DNA of 38,225 nucleotides, from positions 427,795 to 466,019 of the forward strand of contig NZ_LCZJ02000033.1 in assembly GCF_001012825.1 (NCBI RefSeq). Reading direction: 5' to 3'. The notes beneath the pieces were generated by a model. That model searched no databases. It saw only the letters and a list, made by a program, of their open reading frames with translations, and was not told the origin of the DNA. This stretch comes from Paenibacillus etheri. Lineage in GTDB: Bacteria > Bacillota > Bacilli > Paenibacillales > Paenibacillaceae. How positions within the stretch are numbered: position 1 is the first letter of the stretch; each line of letters starts with the position of its first letter. The position numbers were made by a program, and so were the translations under genes. Shown in pieces: positions 16,671 through 24,472 of the stretch.

Positions 16671-17660
16671 TTAGGTTAACCTTACAGATGCGGTGGATTC
16701 ACGCACGAGAAGCTGAGGAGCGAGCTTCGTTACAACAGCAGGCATCACCTCCCCATTGATTAATTTCATCAGCAAATCAACACCAATGCTGCCCATTTGC
16801 GCCTCAGGCTGTCTGACTGTCGTCAATCGGGGATAAAATTCACCTACGAACTGCTGATCATCAAAGCCAACCACTGAGATATCCTGAGGTACCAGAATTC
16901 CCTCCTCACGCAGGGCTTGAACAACACCCAGAGCAATAAAGTCATCTCCGGAAAAAATGGCTGTCGGCAGCTTATCTTCACGAATCCATCTCTTGGCCAC
17001 CTCATAACCGCTGCTTACGGTAAATCCGCAATATTCCGTGCCGAAGGGCGTTAGCCCCGCTTCATCCAGCGCCTGTACATAACCCCGCTTGCGCTCCGCT
17101 ACACTCAGGAACACCGAAGGGCCACCGATATAGGCGATCTGGGTGTGTCCAAGACCAATCAAGTGCTTGGTAGCTTCATACCCCCCTTGATAGTTATCGA
17201 CGACGACACTGGGAACATCCTCATGCTGGAGCTGGTTATCCAGCAAGACAAACGGAATGTTTTTTCTTTTCAGCTCCTCCACATATTCTTTCTCCTCAAT
17301 CGGAGACAACAGGATAATTCCGTCCACGCGATCCTTCTGAAACAGGAAGTTAACGCCTTCATCCTCATTCTCGGCTATGGACAGAGCTAAGAAGTAACCT
17401 TGTTCTGCCAGCTTCCGGTTCACCACGCGAATCACGCGGTCATAGAAAGAGTCGTTAAAGTTGGTAATTGACATACCGATGACTCCGGTCTTGCCACGTA
17501 CGAGACTCCGCGCCGCTGAATTGGGCTGATAATTTAATTCCTCCATAGCACTCAGCACTTTCCGCCTATTGCCTTCACGTACAGAAGGTGAATTGTTAAT
17601 CACTCTGGATACGGTCACTACAGAGAGCCCCGACTTTTTGGCTACATCATGAATGTTCAT
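16671..17660 (-). CDS. LacI-family regulator of the glycan operon
   Basis: 329 residues: an N-terminal helix-turn-helix (MNIHDVAKKSGLSVVTVSRV), a hinge helix around NSAARSLVRGKTG, and a C-terminal sugar-binding domain with FSGDDFIALGVVQAL and ISVVGFDDQQF. It is the first gene of the operon and likely represses it until a breakdown product is bound. GGAGG lies 13 nt before the ATG, a rather long spacing. A strong promoter and an inverted repeat lie about 180 bp upstream, which fits self-control. Confidence 0.9.
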   Translation of the reverse strand: MNIHDVAKKSGLSVVTVSRVINNSPSVREGNRRKVLSAMEELNYQPNSAARSLVRGKTGVIGMSITNFNDSFYDRVIRVVNRKLAEQGYFLALSIAENEDEGVNFLFQKDRVDGIILLSPIEEKEYVEELKRKNIPFVLLDNQLQHEDVPSVVVDNYQGGYEATKHLIGLGHTQIAYIGGPSVFLSVAERKRGYVQALDEAGLTPFGTEYCGFTVSSGYEVAKRWIREDKLPTAIFSGDDFIALGVVQALREEGILVPQDISVVGFDDQQFVGEFYPRLTTVRQPEAQMGSIGVDLLMKLINGEVMPAVVTKLAPQLLVRESTASVRLT

Positions 17661-17794
17661 CTAAGCTTCTATGCCTCCAAGTTCAATAGTTTAATCGTTA
17701 TAACTTTTAGGGAAATAAAAAAAGATTAACTCATCTCGCCACGACTACGTTCTAACTGGAAATAGAACATTGACTGTTAGTTTCATCTTTATCA

Positions 17795-17836
17795 AAAGTA
17801 TAAAAACCATTTCAAAAGTTTAAAGGTTTATACTTT
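17795..17836 (-). promoter_or_regulatory. Inverted-repeat operator candidate for the glycan operon
   Basis: AAAGTATAAA (17795-17804) and TTTATACTTT (17827-17836) are perfect 10-bp inverted arms around a centre containing TTTAAA. The right arm begins 7 nt past the predicted -10, at the transcription start, so a bound repressor would block it. Confidence 0.55.
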
Positions 17837-17842
17837 AATGTG

Positions 17843-17871
17843 ATTTTACAACCATTCCCAATATCCGTCAA
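17843..17871 (-). promoter_or_regulatory. Sigma-A promoter of the glycan operon
   Basis: TTGACG (17871-17866), a 17-nt spacer and TAAAAT (17848-17843) on the minus strand, each 5 of 6 to consensus. It gives a leader of about 180 nt before the LacI start. Confidence 0.7.
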
Positions 17872-17908
17872 TCCATAAAATATAGTCAAATTTAATATTC
17901 CGGACACA

Positions 17909-17987
17909 CAAAAAACCTTCCCTCACCCCTAGAGGTGGAGAAGGCTTAAACGCGTCACTTCCGAAGACATGGCCAGCTATATTTTCA
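17909..17987 (-). repeat. gerE-3'-end repeat, copy C, with terminator
   Basis: 79 bp with only three mismatches to copy D (18881-18959), the real gerE 3' end. It includes the final AAAATATAG of gerE, the spacer and a terminator hairpin (17915-17945) with T run. It lies 31 bp after the SagB-type gene and ends its transcript. Confidence 0.85.
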
Positions 17988-18018
17988 CGCGTGTTGATGG
18001 TGGTCTATTCACGAGTAG

Positions 18019-18783
18019 CTATTTTCGTTTCTTCCCAACTGCGCCAAGATAGATAATAAATTCTTCCTCACCGTCTAATTCTAAAATCTCATCAATCAGC
18101 TTTTGATCATAGATTCCAATGGCACAAGCACCTGCACCGATAGATTCACTGGATAAATAAAGGTTCTGGCATACATGTCCAACATCGATGAGGATTTTTT
18201 TGTGAGCTGAAATATCATACTTCCATTCGGAGCGATATGGTGTTGTACTCCATGCAAACAGTACAGAAGCCTTTTTTGCAAAGTTAGGGACAAATGGCTG
18301 GTCTAATGTAATAGCATCAATCTTCTGTTCAATTTCGGCTAATTCAAACATAAATGATAGCTTATGTTCGACAGGAAGGTATCTGTAGATTCCTTGTTGA
18401 ATCCCTTCTACCCGCATAATAATTAAATAGGTTTCAAAAGTGTGTGTCGCCCCACTGCATGGTACAGTTCGCAGCGTTAGTCCGTTCTTACTCATACCAG
18501 TAATTCCTTGGGTAGCCCATAATAAATAGGATAACTCATCCAGACTTAAATTTTCCGCAGAATAAAACCTTGTACTTCTTCTTTGATCTATGCAATCAAA
18601 AATATTTTCTTTACACACAACGTCTTTACTGACTTTTGGCAAATCAATAATTAGAGATGATTCCGAATCAACGGGCTTAACAATTGGTGGTTGTGGAAGT
18701 CCTTTGATCTTATCTGTTTTTATATGTTTAAATTCATTAAAATTAGATTTTAGAAAGCGCCTTTGTTGTTCATATCTGGTCAT
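18019..18783 (-). CDS. SagB-type flavin-dependent oxidoreductase (standalone)
   Basis: 254 residues of the FMN nitroreductase fold, SagB/ThcOx type. IDQRRSTRFYSAENLSLDEL and LSYLLWATQGITG are the typical FMN-binding start. TVPCSGATHTFETYLI, LIDVGHVCQNLYLSSESIGAGAC and FIIYLGAVGKKRK complete the pattern. CAGGAGG precedes the ATG. Relatives oxidise azolines to azoles in modified peptides, but no cyclodehydratase, precursor peptide or exporter is nearby, so a general reductase role is equally possible. The gene sits between two 79-bp direct repeats of the gerE 3' end and looks like an inserted cassette. Confidence 0.85.
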   Translation of the reverse strand: MTRYEQQRRFLKSNFNEFKHIKTDKIKGLPQPPIVKPVDSESSLIIDLPKVSKDVVCKENIFDCIDQRRSTRFYSAENLSLDELSYLLWATQGITGMSKNGLTLRTVPCSGATHTFETYLIIMRVEGIQQGIYRYLPVEHKLSFMFELAEIEQKIDAITLDQPFVPNFAKKASVLFAWSTTPYRSEWKYDISAHKKILIDVGHVCQNLYLSSESIGAGACAIGIYDQKLIDEILELDGEEEFIIYLGAVGKKRK

Positions 18784-18880
18784 AACAGATCCTCCTGAAT
18801 TACCTTAATAGCTTAAATATATCATTTCATGAAAATTAGATTGTGACCTAACACACTATTCAGTTGTTTTGGTGAGTAAA

Positions 18881-18959
18881 CAAAAAACCTCCCCACACCC
18901 CTAAAGGTGGAGAAGGCTTAAACGCGTCACTTCCGAAGACATGGCCAGCTATATTTTCA
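18881..18959 (-). repeat. gerE-3'-end repeat, copy D (the resident copy), with terminator
   Basis: This is the copy attached to intact gerE. It includes the last codons and stop of gerE, the conserved spacer, and a hairpin (18888-18917) followed by TTTTTTG on the minus strand, a clear rho-independent terminator. Confidence 0.85.
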
Positions 18960-19173
18960 GCTCCCCAAGCTTGATCAGCTCGACAACCGCTTGTGAACGG
19001 CCTTTAACGTTTAATTTTTGCATTACATTGGAGATGTGGTTCCGAACTGTTTTTTCGCTGATAAATAATAAGCCAGCGATATCACGAGTCGTTTTGTCCT
19101 GCACGAGAAGCTCGAAAACTTCGCGCTCACGATGAGTCAACAGAAATTTGCTGTGGTGTTCGTTCCCCTTCAA
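18949..19173 (-). CDS. gerE: GerE, late spore-coat transcription regulator
   Basis: A LuxR-type helix-turn-helix protein without a receiver domain. HREREVFELLVQDKTTRDIA and LFISEKTVRNHISNVMQKL, then VKGRSQAVVEL, are near-identical to Bacillus GerE. TTG 19173 is chosen: GGAGGGG lies 8 nt upstream and the product is 74 residues, the length I recall for B. subtilis GerE. Known role: in the mother cell late in sporulation it adjusts sigma-K genes for the coat. Its 3' end and terminator recur three more times in the window, always downstream of minus-strand genes, marking this locus as a site of repeated rearrangement. Confidence 0.93.
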   Translation of the reverse strand: MKGNEHHSKFLLTHREREVFELLVQDKTTRDIAGLLFISEKTVRNHISNVMQKLNVKGRSQAVVELIKLGELKI

Positions 19174-19236
19174 TGGTGTCACCCCTCCTTGCCCTGGGTT
19201 TGTTTGGTATAACAAGGTAAAGGGATACAGTCAAAA

Positions 19237-19265
19237 CATATTATGTATTGATGAAGTTAATGGTG
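19237..19265 (-). promoter_or_regulatory. Possible sigma-K promoter of gerE
   Basis: On the minus strand CACC (19265-19262), 16 nt, then CATAATATG (19245-19237) resemble the sigma-K pattern AC and CATAnnnTA. The last base differs. gerE is a sigma-K gene in Bacillus, which supports the reading. Confidence 0.35.
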
Positions 19266-19421
19266 CTGTCATAACTACAAAATGGGCTTAACCATCCGAA
19301 GCTTATTACACCGCTTTAGTGAAGACATTCACCTGCAAAAGCTTGAAATTCTCTTGGATAGAATCATCTCCTTGCAGGGCAAACTACAACTTGTTGTTTC
19401 TTAATTAAAGGAGGTGTATGT

Positions 19422-19589
19422 ATGAGCAACTCGAAAAATAATCAACCTACTAAGGCAGAGGTACAAACTACGAAATTAAACAAATTGCCACTAGTCGGTA
19501 AATTCGAACCGGAATTTTCTGCTGAAGAAGCTGCAGAAGTATTCAAAAACCATCCCTCTGCGGAGCATGAATCCCATAATGAACAATAA
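19422..19589 (+). CDS. Small 55-residue hypothetical protein
   Basis: A short gene with a near-ideal ribosome site (AAAGGAGGTG) 6 nt before ATG 19422. The product is hydrophilic: a Lys/Asn/Thr start, the central block LPLVGKFEPEFSAEEAAEVFKN, and a His/Glu/Asn-rich tail. It has no signal or membrane segment. It is divergent from gerE with about 250 bp between them and is followed by a strong hairpin at 19685. Its size, hydrophilicity and place next to gerE allow a spore-coat or other sporulation role, but this is inference only. Confidence 0.65.
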   Translation: MSNSKNNQPTKAEVQTTKLNKLPLVGKFEPEFSAEEAAEVFKNHPSAEHESHNEQ

Positions 19590-20009
19590 TATAAAGGCGA
19601 CACAGAATGGGGCTGTCGAATAAGTAGCTTTTCCCTATAAATGAGACGGTCCGGTTAATTATAAAAATCGTAAGGAACACAGAGCAGCGATTCAGCCATT
19701 ATTGGTGAATCGCTGTTTTGTGTTGTTGGTCGTTGACTACCCACCTCAGCAGTATATTCATCATCTCCTTCTGAGGGTTACGGACCCAGATGGCGTTATT
19801 AGTAAATTTATCGCCTTAAGCAGAGCTTCGGACTCCTCTGCAGCTATTTATAAGGAAGAGAGCAATCTTTGGTATTTTTTAGGCCAATAGCGACTATAAG
19901 GTCCGATAGCTGCTGCTTTACTCGCAAATAAATGATCGAATCAAACGATGTGTTAACCTGCTATTTCCCGATTGCAAAATATAACTATGAAATATATCAC
20001 ATTTTTATA
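19590..20009 (+). other. Gene-free stretch with a terminator and possible element remnant
   Basis: No convincing gene. GGGGCTGTCGAATAAGTAG near 19611 resembles the outer end of insertion sequences, but no transposase or matching end was found. A hairpin at 19685-19715 is described separately. Around 19840-19910 loose inverted blocks (CGGAC/GTCCG, CTAT/ATAG) look like old repeat debris. Confidence 0.4.
19685..19720 (+). terminator. Terminator after the 55-residue gene
   Basis: A perfect 10-bp stem, CAGCGATTCA (19685-19694) with TGAATCGCTG (19706-19715), followed by TTTTG. Confidence 0.6.
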
Positions 20010-20038
20010 TTGACAGTAAATGTATACGGACTTATGAT
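20010..20038 (+). promoter_or_regulatory. Sigma-A promoter of the efe operon
   Basis: A perfect TTGACA (20010-20015), a 17-nt spacer and TATGAT (20033-20038). The Fur box follows 14 nt later, over the early transcribed region. Confidence 0.8.
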
Positions 20039-20052
20039 AAATCCAGCATAAA

Positions 20053-20067
20053 TGATAACGATTATCA
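20053..20067 (+). promoter_or_regulatory. Fur box of the efe operon
   Basis: TGATAACGATTATCA, inside the longer perfect palindrome AAATGATAA-CGA-TTATCATTT (20050-20070), sits between the -10 and the efeO ribosome site. Iron-loaded Fur should shut the operon off. Confidence 0.85.
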
Positions 20068-20096
20068 TTTACACATAAAAAGGGGTGCTTCATTCA

Positions 20097-20993
20097 ATGA
20101 AATTCACATATGCCGTGCCTGCAGGTTTACTTGCAGCCTCCATACTATTTACCGGGTGTGCCAGTAACAACAATAGTAATAGCAACACTAGCAACAATAA
20201 CTCTACAAATGCTGCTGCTAACAGCACCACGGCAACGAATACATCTGATACTACTGCAGCAACCACTGCCGACTTTACATCAGCTGTTGAGCAATATCGT
20301 ACATATGTCATCGAGCAATGTGATGAATTTGTAAAGCAAACGGAAAATTTTACAAACGCAGTTAAAGAAGCAAAGATTGAGGATGCGAAGGCACTTTACG
20401 CGCCAGCCCGCATGTATTACGAGCGAATTGAGCCGATTGCAGAAGCACTTGGTGATTTGGATCCAAATATTGATGCCCGTGAGAATGACGTAGATGCTGC
20501 TGAATGGCGTGGCTTCCACAAACTCGAAAAGGCACTCTGGCAGGATAACACAACTAAAGATATGACTGAAGTTGCTGACCAATTATTAAAAGATGCCCAG
20601 CTTCTGCGTGCAAAAGTAGAGACCGTAGAGATCGATGCCAATCTGCTCGTTACTGGTGCTGTAGAACTGCTTAATGAGGTTTCTTCTTCTAAAGTAACAG
20701 GTGAGGAAGAACGTTACTCCCACACAGATCTGTATGATTTCGTCGCTAATGTCGAAGGCGCCCAAAAGATTTACGAGCTGTTAAAGCCGGAGCTGGCGAA
20801 AAAAGATGCTGAGCTGGAAAAAACGATTGGCGAACGGTTCACAGCCCTGCAAGCTGAGCTTGCTCCTTTCAAATCTGGTGATGGATATGTTTCCTATGAA
20901 GCGCTGAAGGAAGAAGATGTGCGTAAGTTGAGTCAGAATTTGGATGCCTTGGCTGAGCCATTGTCCAACATGGGAACTATTCTAGGAGTGTGA
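20097..20993 (+). CDS. efeO: EfeO/EfeM-type iron-binding imelysin lipoprotein
   Basis: 298 residues from ATG 20097 (AAAGGGGTG upstream); an upstream in-frame GTG at 20085 would overlap the ribosome site. Lipobox LFTGC puts the lipid on Cys21. A low-complexity Asn/Ser/Thr linker to about residue 57 is followed by an imelysin domain with the metal motif HKLE at 141-144 in WRGFHKLEKALW. It lacks the N-terminal cupredoxin domain of E. coli EfeO, so it is of the shorter EfeM kind. It is held outside the membrane, binds iron and delivers it to EfeU. First gene of the efeO-efeB-efeU operon, five bases from efeB. Confidence 0.9.
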   Translation: MKFTYAVPAGLLAASILFTGCASNNNSNSNTSNNNSTNAAANSTTATNTSDTTAATTADFTSAVEQYRTYVIEQCDEFVKQTENFTNAVKEAKIEDAKALYAPARMYYERIEPIAEALGDLDPNIDARENDVDAAEWRGFHKLEKALWQDNTTKDMTEVADQLLKDAQLLRAKVETVEIDANLLVTGAVELLNEVSSSKVTGEEERYSHTDLYDFVANVEGAQKIYELLKPELAKKDAELEKTIGERFTALQAELAPFKSGDGYVSYEALKEEDVRKLSQNLDALAEPLSNMGTILGV

Positions 20994-20998
20994 TCATC

Positions 20999-22330
20999 AT
21001 GAATATACACAATAAATCTACCGGTTTACCAGCGAATGCAGAGGGTGCCCCTATCAATGAAGAATCCAAGAGCAGTCTTGTATTAGATAAAAAACTAAGC
21101 CGCCGCGATATGCTGCGGCTTACTGGCGCCACTAGCCTTGGACTACTATTAGGAGGCGGAGGTGTTGGCGGAATTATGGCTGCGCGCAATGCCGTAGCTG
21201 AGCCAACAGTAGCCTCCGATGCTGATTCCATTCCTTTTTACGGGAGTCATCAAGCCGGCATTCTAACCCCTGCGCAGAATTTTATTTACTTCGCAGCCTT
21301 TGATCTCACCACAACGAAGCTATCCGATGTAAAAAAGCTAATGCAAGCATGGACAACAGCCGCAGCTTCTCTTACTACTGGCAGCCTCATTGGTGACGTC
21401 AATGACAATCCTAATCTCCCACCCTCCGACACAGGTGAAGTGGATGGTTTAAACCCTTCACGCTGTACGCTTACCTTTGGTGTCGGACCTTCTTTTTTTG
21501 ATAACAGATTCGGTTTATCTTCCAAACGTCCAACCCTATTAGCCGATCTTCCAGCATTTACGGGAGACAACCTGGATCCTAAGTGGTGTGGTGGAGATAT
21601 TTGTGTGCAAGCATGTGCTGATGATCTGCAGGTGGCCTTCCATGCCATCCGAAATCTGGCACGTATTGCTCGTGGCACAGCCGTACTCCGTTGGACTCAG
21701 GAAGGCTTCCAGCGCACAGGTACAGCCGATCCTAAAGGAACGACGCCGCGTAATCTTATGGGTTTCAAAGACGGTACGGGCAATCCAGATGCTACGAATG
21801 AAGCAGAAATGAACGAAGTGGTCTGGAACAGCAGCAGTGACGGTCCTTCTTGGATGAGCGGCGGAACTTATATGGCAGTTCGCCGTGTACGTTTCCGAAT
21901 TGAGGTCTGGGACCGGTCCTCTCTAAGCGATCAAGAAGCCACCTTTGGCCGTTATCGTCATAACGGAGCACCTATCGGTGCAAAGGATGAATTCGATGAT
22001 CTGAATCTTAAAGCGGCTGATGCATCCGGGAAGCCCGTCATCCCGCCGGATTCACATTCTGCTTTAGCACATGGTGACGGCACAGTCAAAATGCTGCGCC
22101 GCTCCTACTCCATTTCCAGCGGATTAGATATCGCAACAGGTCAACTCGATGCAGGCTTATTATTCATCAGCTTTCAACGGGATTTAATGAAGCAATTTGT
22201 TGCTATTCAGCAGCGCCTTTCGAAAAGTGATCGGCTAAACGAATATATGACGCACACTGGCAGCGCGGTATTTGCCTGCTTCCCAGGTATCCGCAAAGGC
22301 GGTTACATCGGGGAAGCACTCTTGGGCTAA
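20999..22330 (+). CDS. efeB: EfeB, Tat-exported DyP-type heme peroxidase
   Basis: 443 residues. A twin-arginine signal (SRRDMLRL, arginines 35-36) with a Gly/Leu-rich core shows export of a folded, heme-loaded protein. The DyP motif GFKDGTGN supplies the distal Asp, and the region PDSHSALAHGDGTVKMLRRSY holds the proximal His and Arg. EfeB oxidises ferrous iron, or according to other work releases iron from heme, for uptake by EfeU. ATG 20999 has AGGAG 10 nt upstream. The usual Bacillus helper genes tatAy and tatCy are not in the window. Confidence 0.93.
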   Translation: MNIHNKSTGLPANAEGAPINEESKSSLVLDKKLSRRDMLRLTGATSLGLLLGGGGVGGIMAARNAVAEPTVASDADSIPFYGSHQAGILTPAQNFIYFAAFDLTTTKLSDVKKLMQAWTTAAASLTTGSLIGDVNDNPNLPPSDTGEVDGLNPSRCTLTFGVGPSFFDNRFGLSSKRPTLLADLPAFTGDNLDPKWCGGDICVQACADDLQVAFHAIRNLARIARGTAVLRWTQEGFQRTGTADPKGTTPRNLMGFKDGTGNPDATNEAEMNEVVWNSSSDGPSWMSGGTYMAVRRVRFRIEVWDRSSLSDQEATFGRYRHNGAPIGAKDEFDDLNLKAADASGKPVIPPDSHSALAHGDGTVKMLRRSYSISSGLDIATGQLDAGLLFISFQRDLMKQFVAIQQRLSKSDRLNEYMTHTGSAVFACFPGIRKGGYIGEALLG

Positions 22331-22390
22331 GCCAGCCCCTAAGTTGCCCAATCGAATGTTCCTGTCCATTATTGAAAGGGGATTATCCCG

Positions 22391-24193
22391 ATGTACTCTC
22401 TGAATAAACGGCTGCTATCGAAGGCAGCCGTACTGATTCTGTTTAGCATCATATGTATACTGATGCTATCTAACCCGGCGGCGGGGGCGGAGGGCAATGG
22501 CTCGGTCGACGAGCTGCTGCCGCCTGTCGGCAGCGCGCTCGTCGAAGCCGGCCAGAGCCGCTGGGACGCGGCCGCCGCCGATGTAGAAGCGTTCGCTGCG
22601 CTGTGGCGCACCGCGAACGCGAACACGCCGGACCCGGCACTCGCCGGTCCGGCTGCCGCCGTTGACGCCGCGCTTGCAGACGCGGCAGCGGCCCTTGCGG
22701 CGGGCGATGGTGCGCCCGCCAAAGCCGCACTGTCCACGCTCGCAAGAAGCGTGGACGCGTATGTCACCGCCGCCTCCGGCACGGACGGCGGTGACACTGG
22801 AGCCGCCGGCCGCGAGACGGCGGCGAAGCTGTTGCCCGCGGCGGAGCGCACGCGGGATGCGGCGCGAAGCGCCGACTGGAGCGCGGCAGCGGCAGCGTAC
22901 CGCGACATCGTCAGCGGATGGAAGCCGGCAGAGCGTAACATCCGGGCTGACAATTCCGCCGTCTACAGCTTGCTGGAGACGAAGATAAGCCTGCTGCGCA
23001 TCGCGCTGCAGGCAGAACCGCTCCGCGAGGAGTCGGCGAAATCAGAAGCCGAAGCCTTGTACCAGCTGCTTGCTGATTACAGTGAAGGCAAAGCAATTGA
23101 TGCTGGGGATGCTTCCAGCAAGCCAGCATCAATAGAAGGACTGATCAGCTACCTGAGCAAAGCTTCTTCCACCGCCAAAGCAGGCAATAGCGCCGAAGCG
23201 GCTAATATCATGGAGCAATTCATCGTAGCTTGGCCTTCCGCTGAAGGACAAGTACAGATCGCTTCTCCGGCGGTATATACCAATATCGAGAACGAGAGTG
23301 CAGCAGTCACTGGCTATCTGCTCTCTAATCCACCTAAGCTAGATCAAGCCTTAAAGATCATGGATAATATGGTCAATGAGCTAACTCCTTTGGCTGGTGA
23401 GACAACCTATAACGCTTGGGATGCTGCGTTAATTCTTCTGCGTGAAGGATTGGAGGCAATCCTCGTATTGTCTGCCCTTCTTGCCTACCTGAAGCGGGAT
23501 GGCAACGCAAAAGCACAGAAATGGATTTGGTCTGGCGCAGCTGTAGGACTTGTAGCGAGTATCGGATTAGCCGTTGTTCTCACCTATACTATTTCCCGCG
23601 CGGCATCTGGTGGAGCACGTGAGATGATTGAAGGCATCACGGGTCTTGTAGCCGTCATTATGATGCTTACGATTGGACGCTGGCTGCATAGCAAATCAAA
23701 TATTGCGAATTGGAACAACTATGTTGGACGGCAAGTGGATGGAGCATTAGCCAAGGGTAATCTATGGTCATTGTCCTCCGTAGCAGCACTTGCGATTTTA
23801 CGTGAAGGGGCAGAAACCACTATTTTTTATGTAGGGATGGCCCCTTCCATTAAAGTGTCTCAATTGCTACTAGGGATCGGTAGTGCTCTAGTGATTCTGG
23901 GGATTGTAGGTTACGCAATTATTGCCTTTAGTGCGAAATTACCGATTGCCGCCTTCTTCCGTACAGCCACACTTCTTATTTACTATTTAGTGTTCCGCTT
24001 TCTTGGAGAGAGCATTCATTCTCTTCAAGTCGCAGGAAAACTTCCCGCACATGTACAAGATGGGTTGCCTTCTATAGGCTGGCTCGGGATGTATCCGACT
24101 TGGGAAACTTTGATTCCTCAGTTGCTTGTCCTTGCGTTTATTGTGTGGGAGATGTTCCGTAATAGAGCGACAAGAGCTTCACGAACTGCATAG
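22391..24193 (+). CDS. efeU: EfeU, FTR1-family iron permease with long extracytoplasmic N-domain
   Basis: 600 residues. A signal segment is followed by an extracytoplasmic region to about residue 340 and then a seven-segment FTR1 permease. The two iron-path motifs are REGLE (351-355) and REGAE (471-475). E. coli EfeU is only about 270 residues, so the N-terminal half is the extended form seen in many Gram-positives. Residues about 29-215 are very rich in Ala and are encoded by strikingly GC-rich DNA (22,475-23,035), unlike the rest of the gene. GAAAGGGG precedes the ATG. It imports iron oxidised by EfeB. Confidence 0.93.
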   Translation: MYSLNKRLLSKAAVLILFSIICILMLSNPAAGAEGNGSVDELLPPVGSALVEAGQSRWDAAAADVEAFAALWRTANANTPDPALAGPAAAVDAALADAAAALAAGDGAPAKAALSTLARSVDAYVTAASGTDGGDTGAAGRETAAKLLPAAERTRDAARSADWSAAAAAYRDIVSGWKPAERNIRADNSAVYSLLETKISLLRIALQAEPLREESAKSEAEALYQLLADYSEGKAIDAGDASSKPASIEGLISYLSKASSTAKAGNSAEAANIMEQFIVAWPSAEGQVQIASPAVYTNIENESAAVTGYLLSNPPKLDQALKIMDNMVNELTPLAGETTYNAWDAALILLREGLEAILVLSALLAYLKRDGNAKAQKWIWSGAAVGLVASIGLAVVLTYTISRAASGGAREMIEGITGLVAVIMMLTIGRWLHSKSNIANWNNYVGRQVDGALAKGNLWSLSSVAALAILREGAETTIFYVGMAPSIKVSQLLLGIGSALVILGIVGYAIIAFSAKLPIAAFFRTATLLIYYLVFRFLGESIHSLQVAGKLPAHVQDGLPSIGWLGMYPTWETLIPQLLVLAFIVWEMFRNRATRASRTA

Positions 24194-24202
24194 CCACAAG
24201 AA

Positions 24203-24243
24203 AAAAAACGGTTGTCATCCTTTAACGATGACAACCGTTTTTC
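24203..24243 (+). terminator. Terminator of the efe operon
   Basis: A perfect 15-bp stem (24205-24219 with 24227-24241) with a 7-nt loop, flanked by A and T runs, ten bases after the efeU stop. Confidence 0.92.
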
Positions 24244-24472
24244 GTAGCGTTTAAAAGAAGCTGATCCTATGAGCTTTACATTAGAAATGAAATTAGATGT
24301 ACCGGTCCGTCACGCCCGTTAGGTTACGCCGGTTTAGTCCGGTAATCCCTTGCATTTACAGTCTAATTTATGAAATGGATTCCATAGCAAGCTTTTTATT
24401 TGGAGGTAATTTACGGACGATATGATAGAATAAAAAGACTATACAAGCACCCAGGGAGGCTGTTGATCTCGA

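Noticed and set aside
18019-18783. Thiazole/oxazole-modified peptide cluster
   Set aside because: Only the SagB-type oxidoreductase is present; no SagC/SagD-like gene, precursor peptide or exporter lies near it.
19282-19404. 40-codon plus-strand frame upstream of the 55-residue gene
   Set aside because: No Shine-Dalgarno sequence, and it overlaps the gerE upstream region. Too short to support.
19702-19890. Plus-strand open frame of 62 codons
   Set aside because: It begins inside a terminator hairpin, has no ribosome site and has no protein-like pattern.
22369-22988. Long open frames on other strands and frames inside efeU
   Set aside because: They come from the high GC content of this block, which removes stop codons. 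The efeU frame continues into a clear permease.
24250-24470. Possible riboswitch before the LacI gene (ACCGG/CCGGT blocks)
   Set aside because: The blocks form only short, poorly ordered stems and match no riboswitch pattern I recognise.
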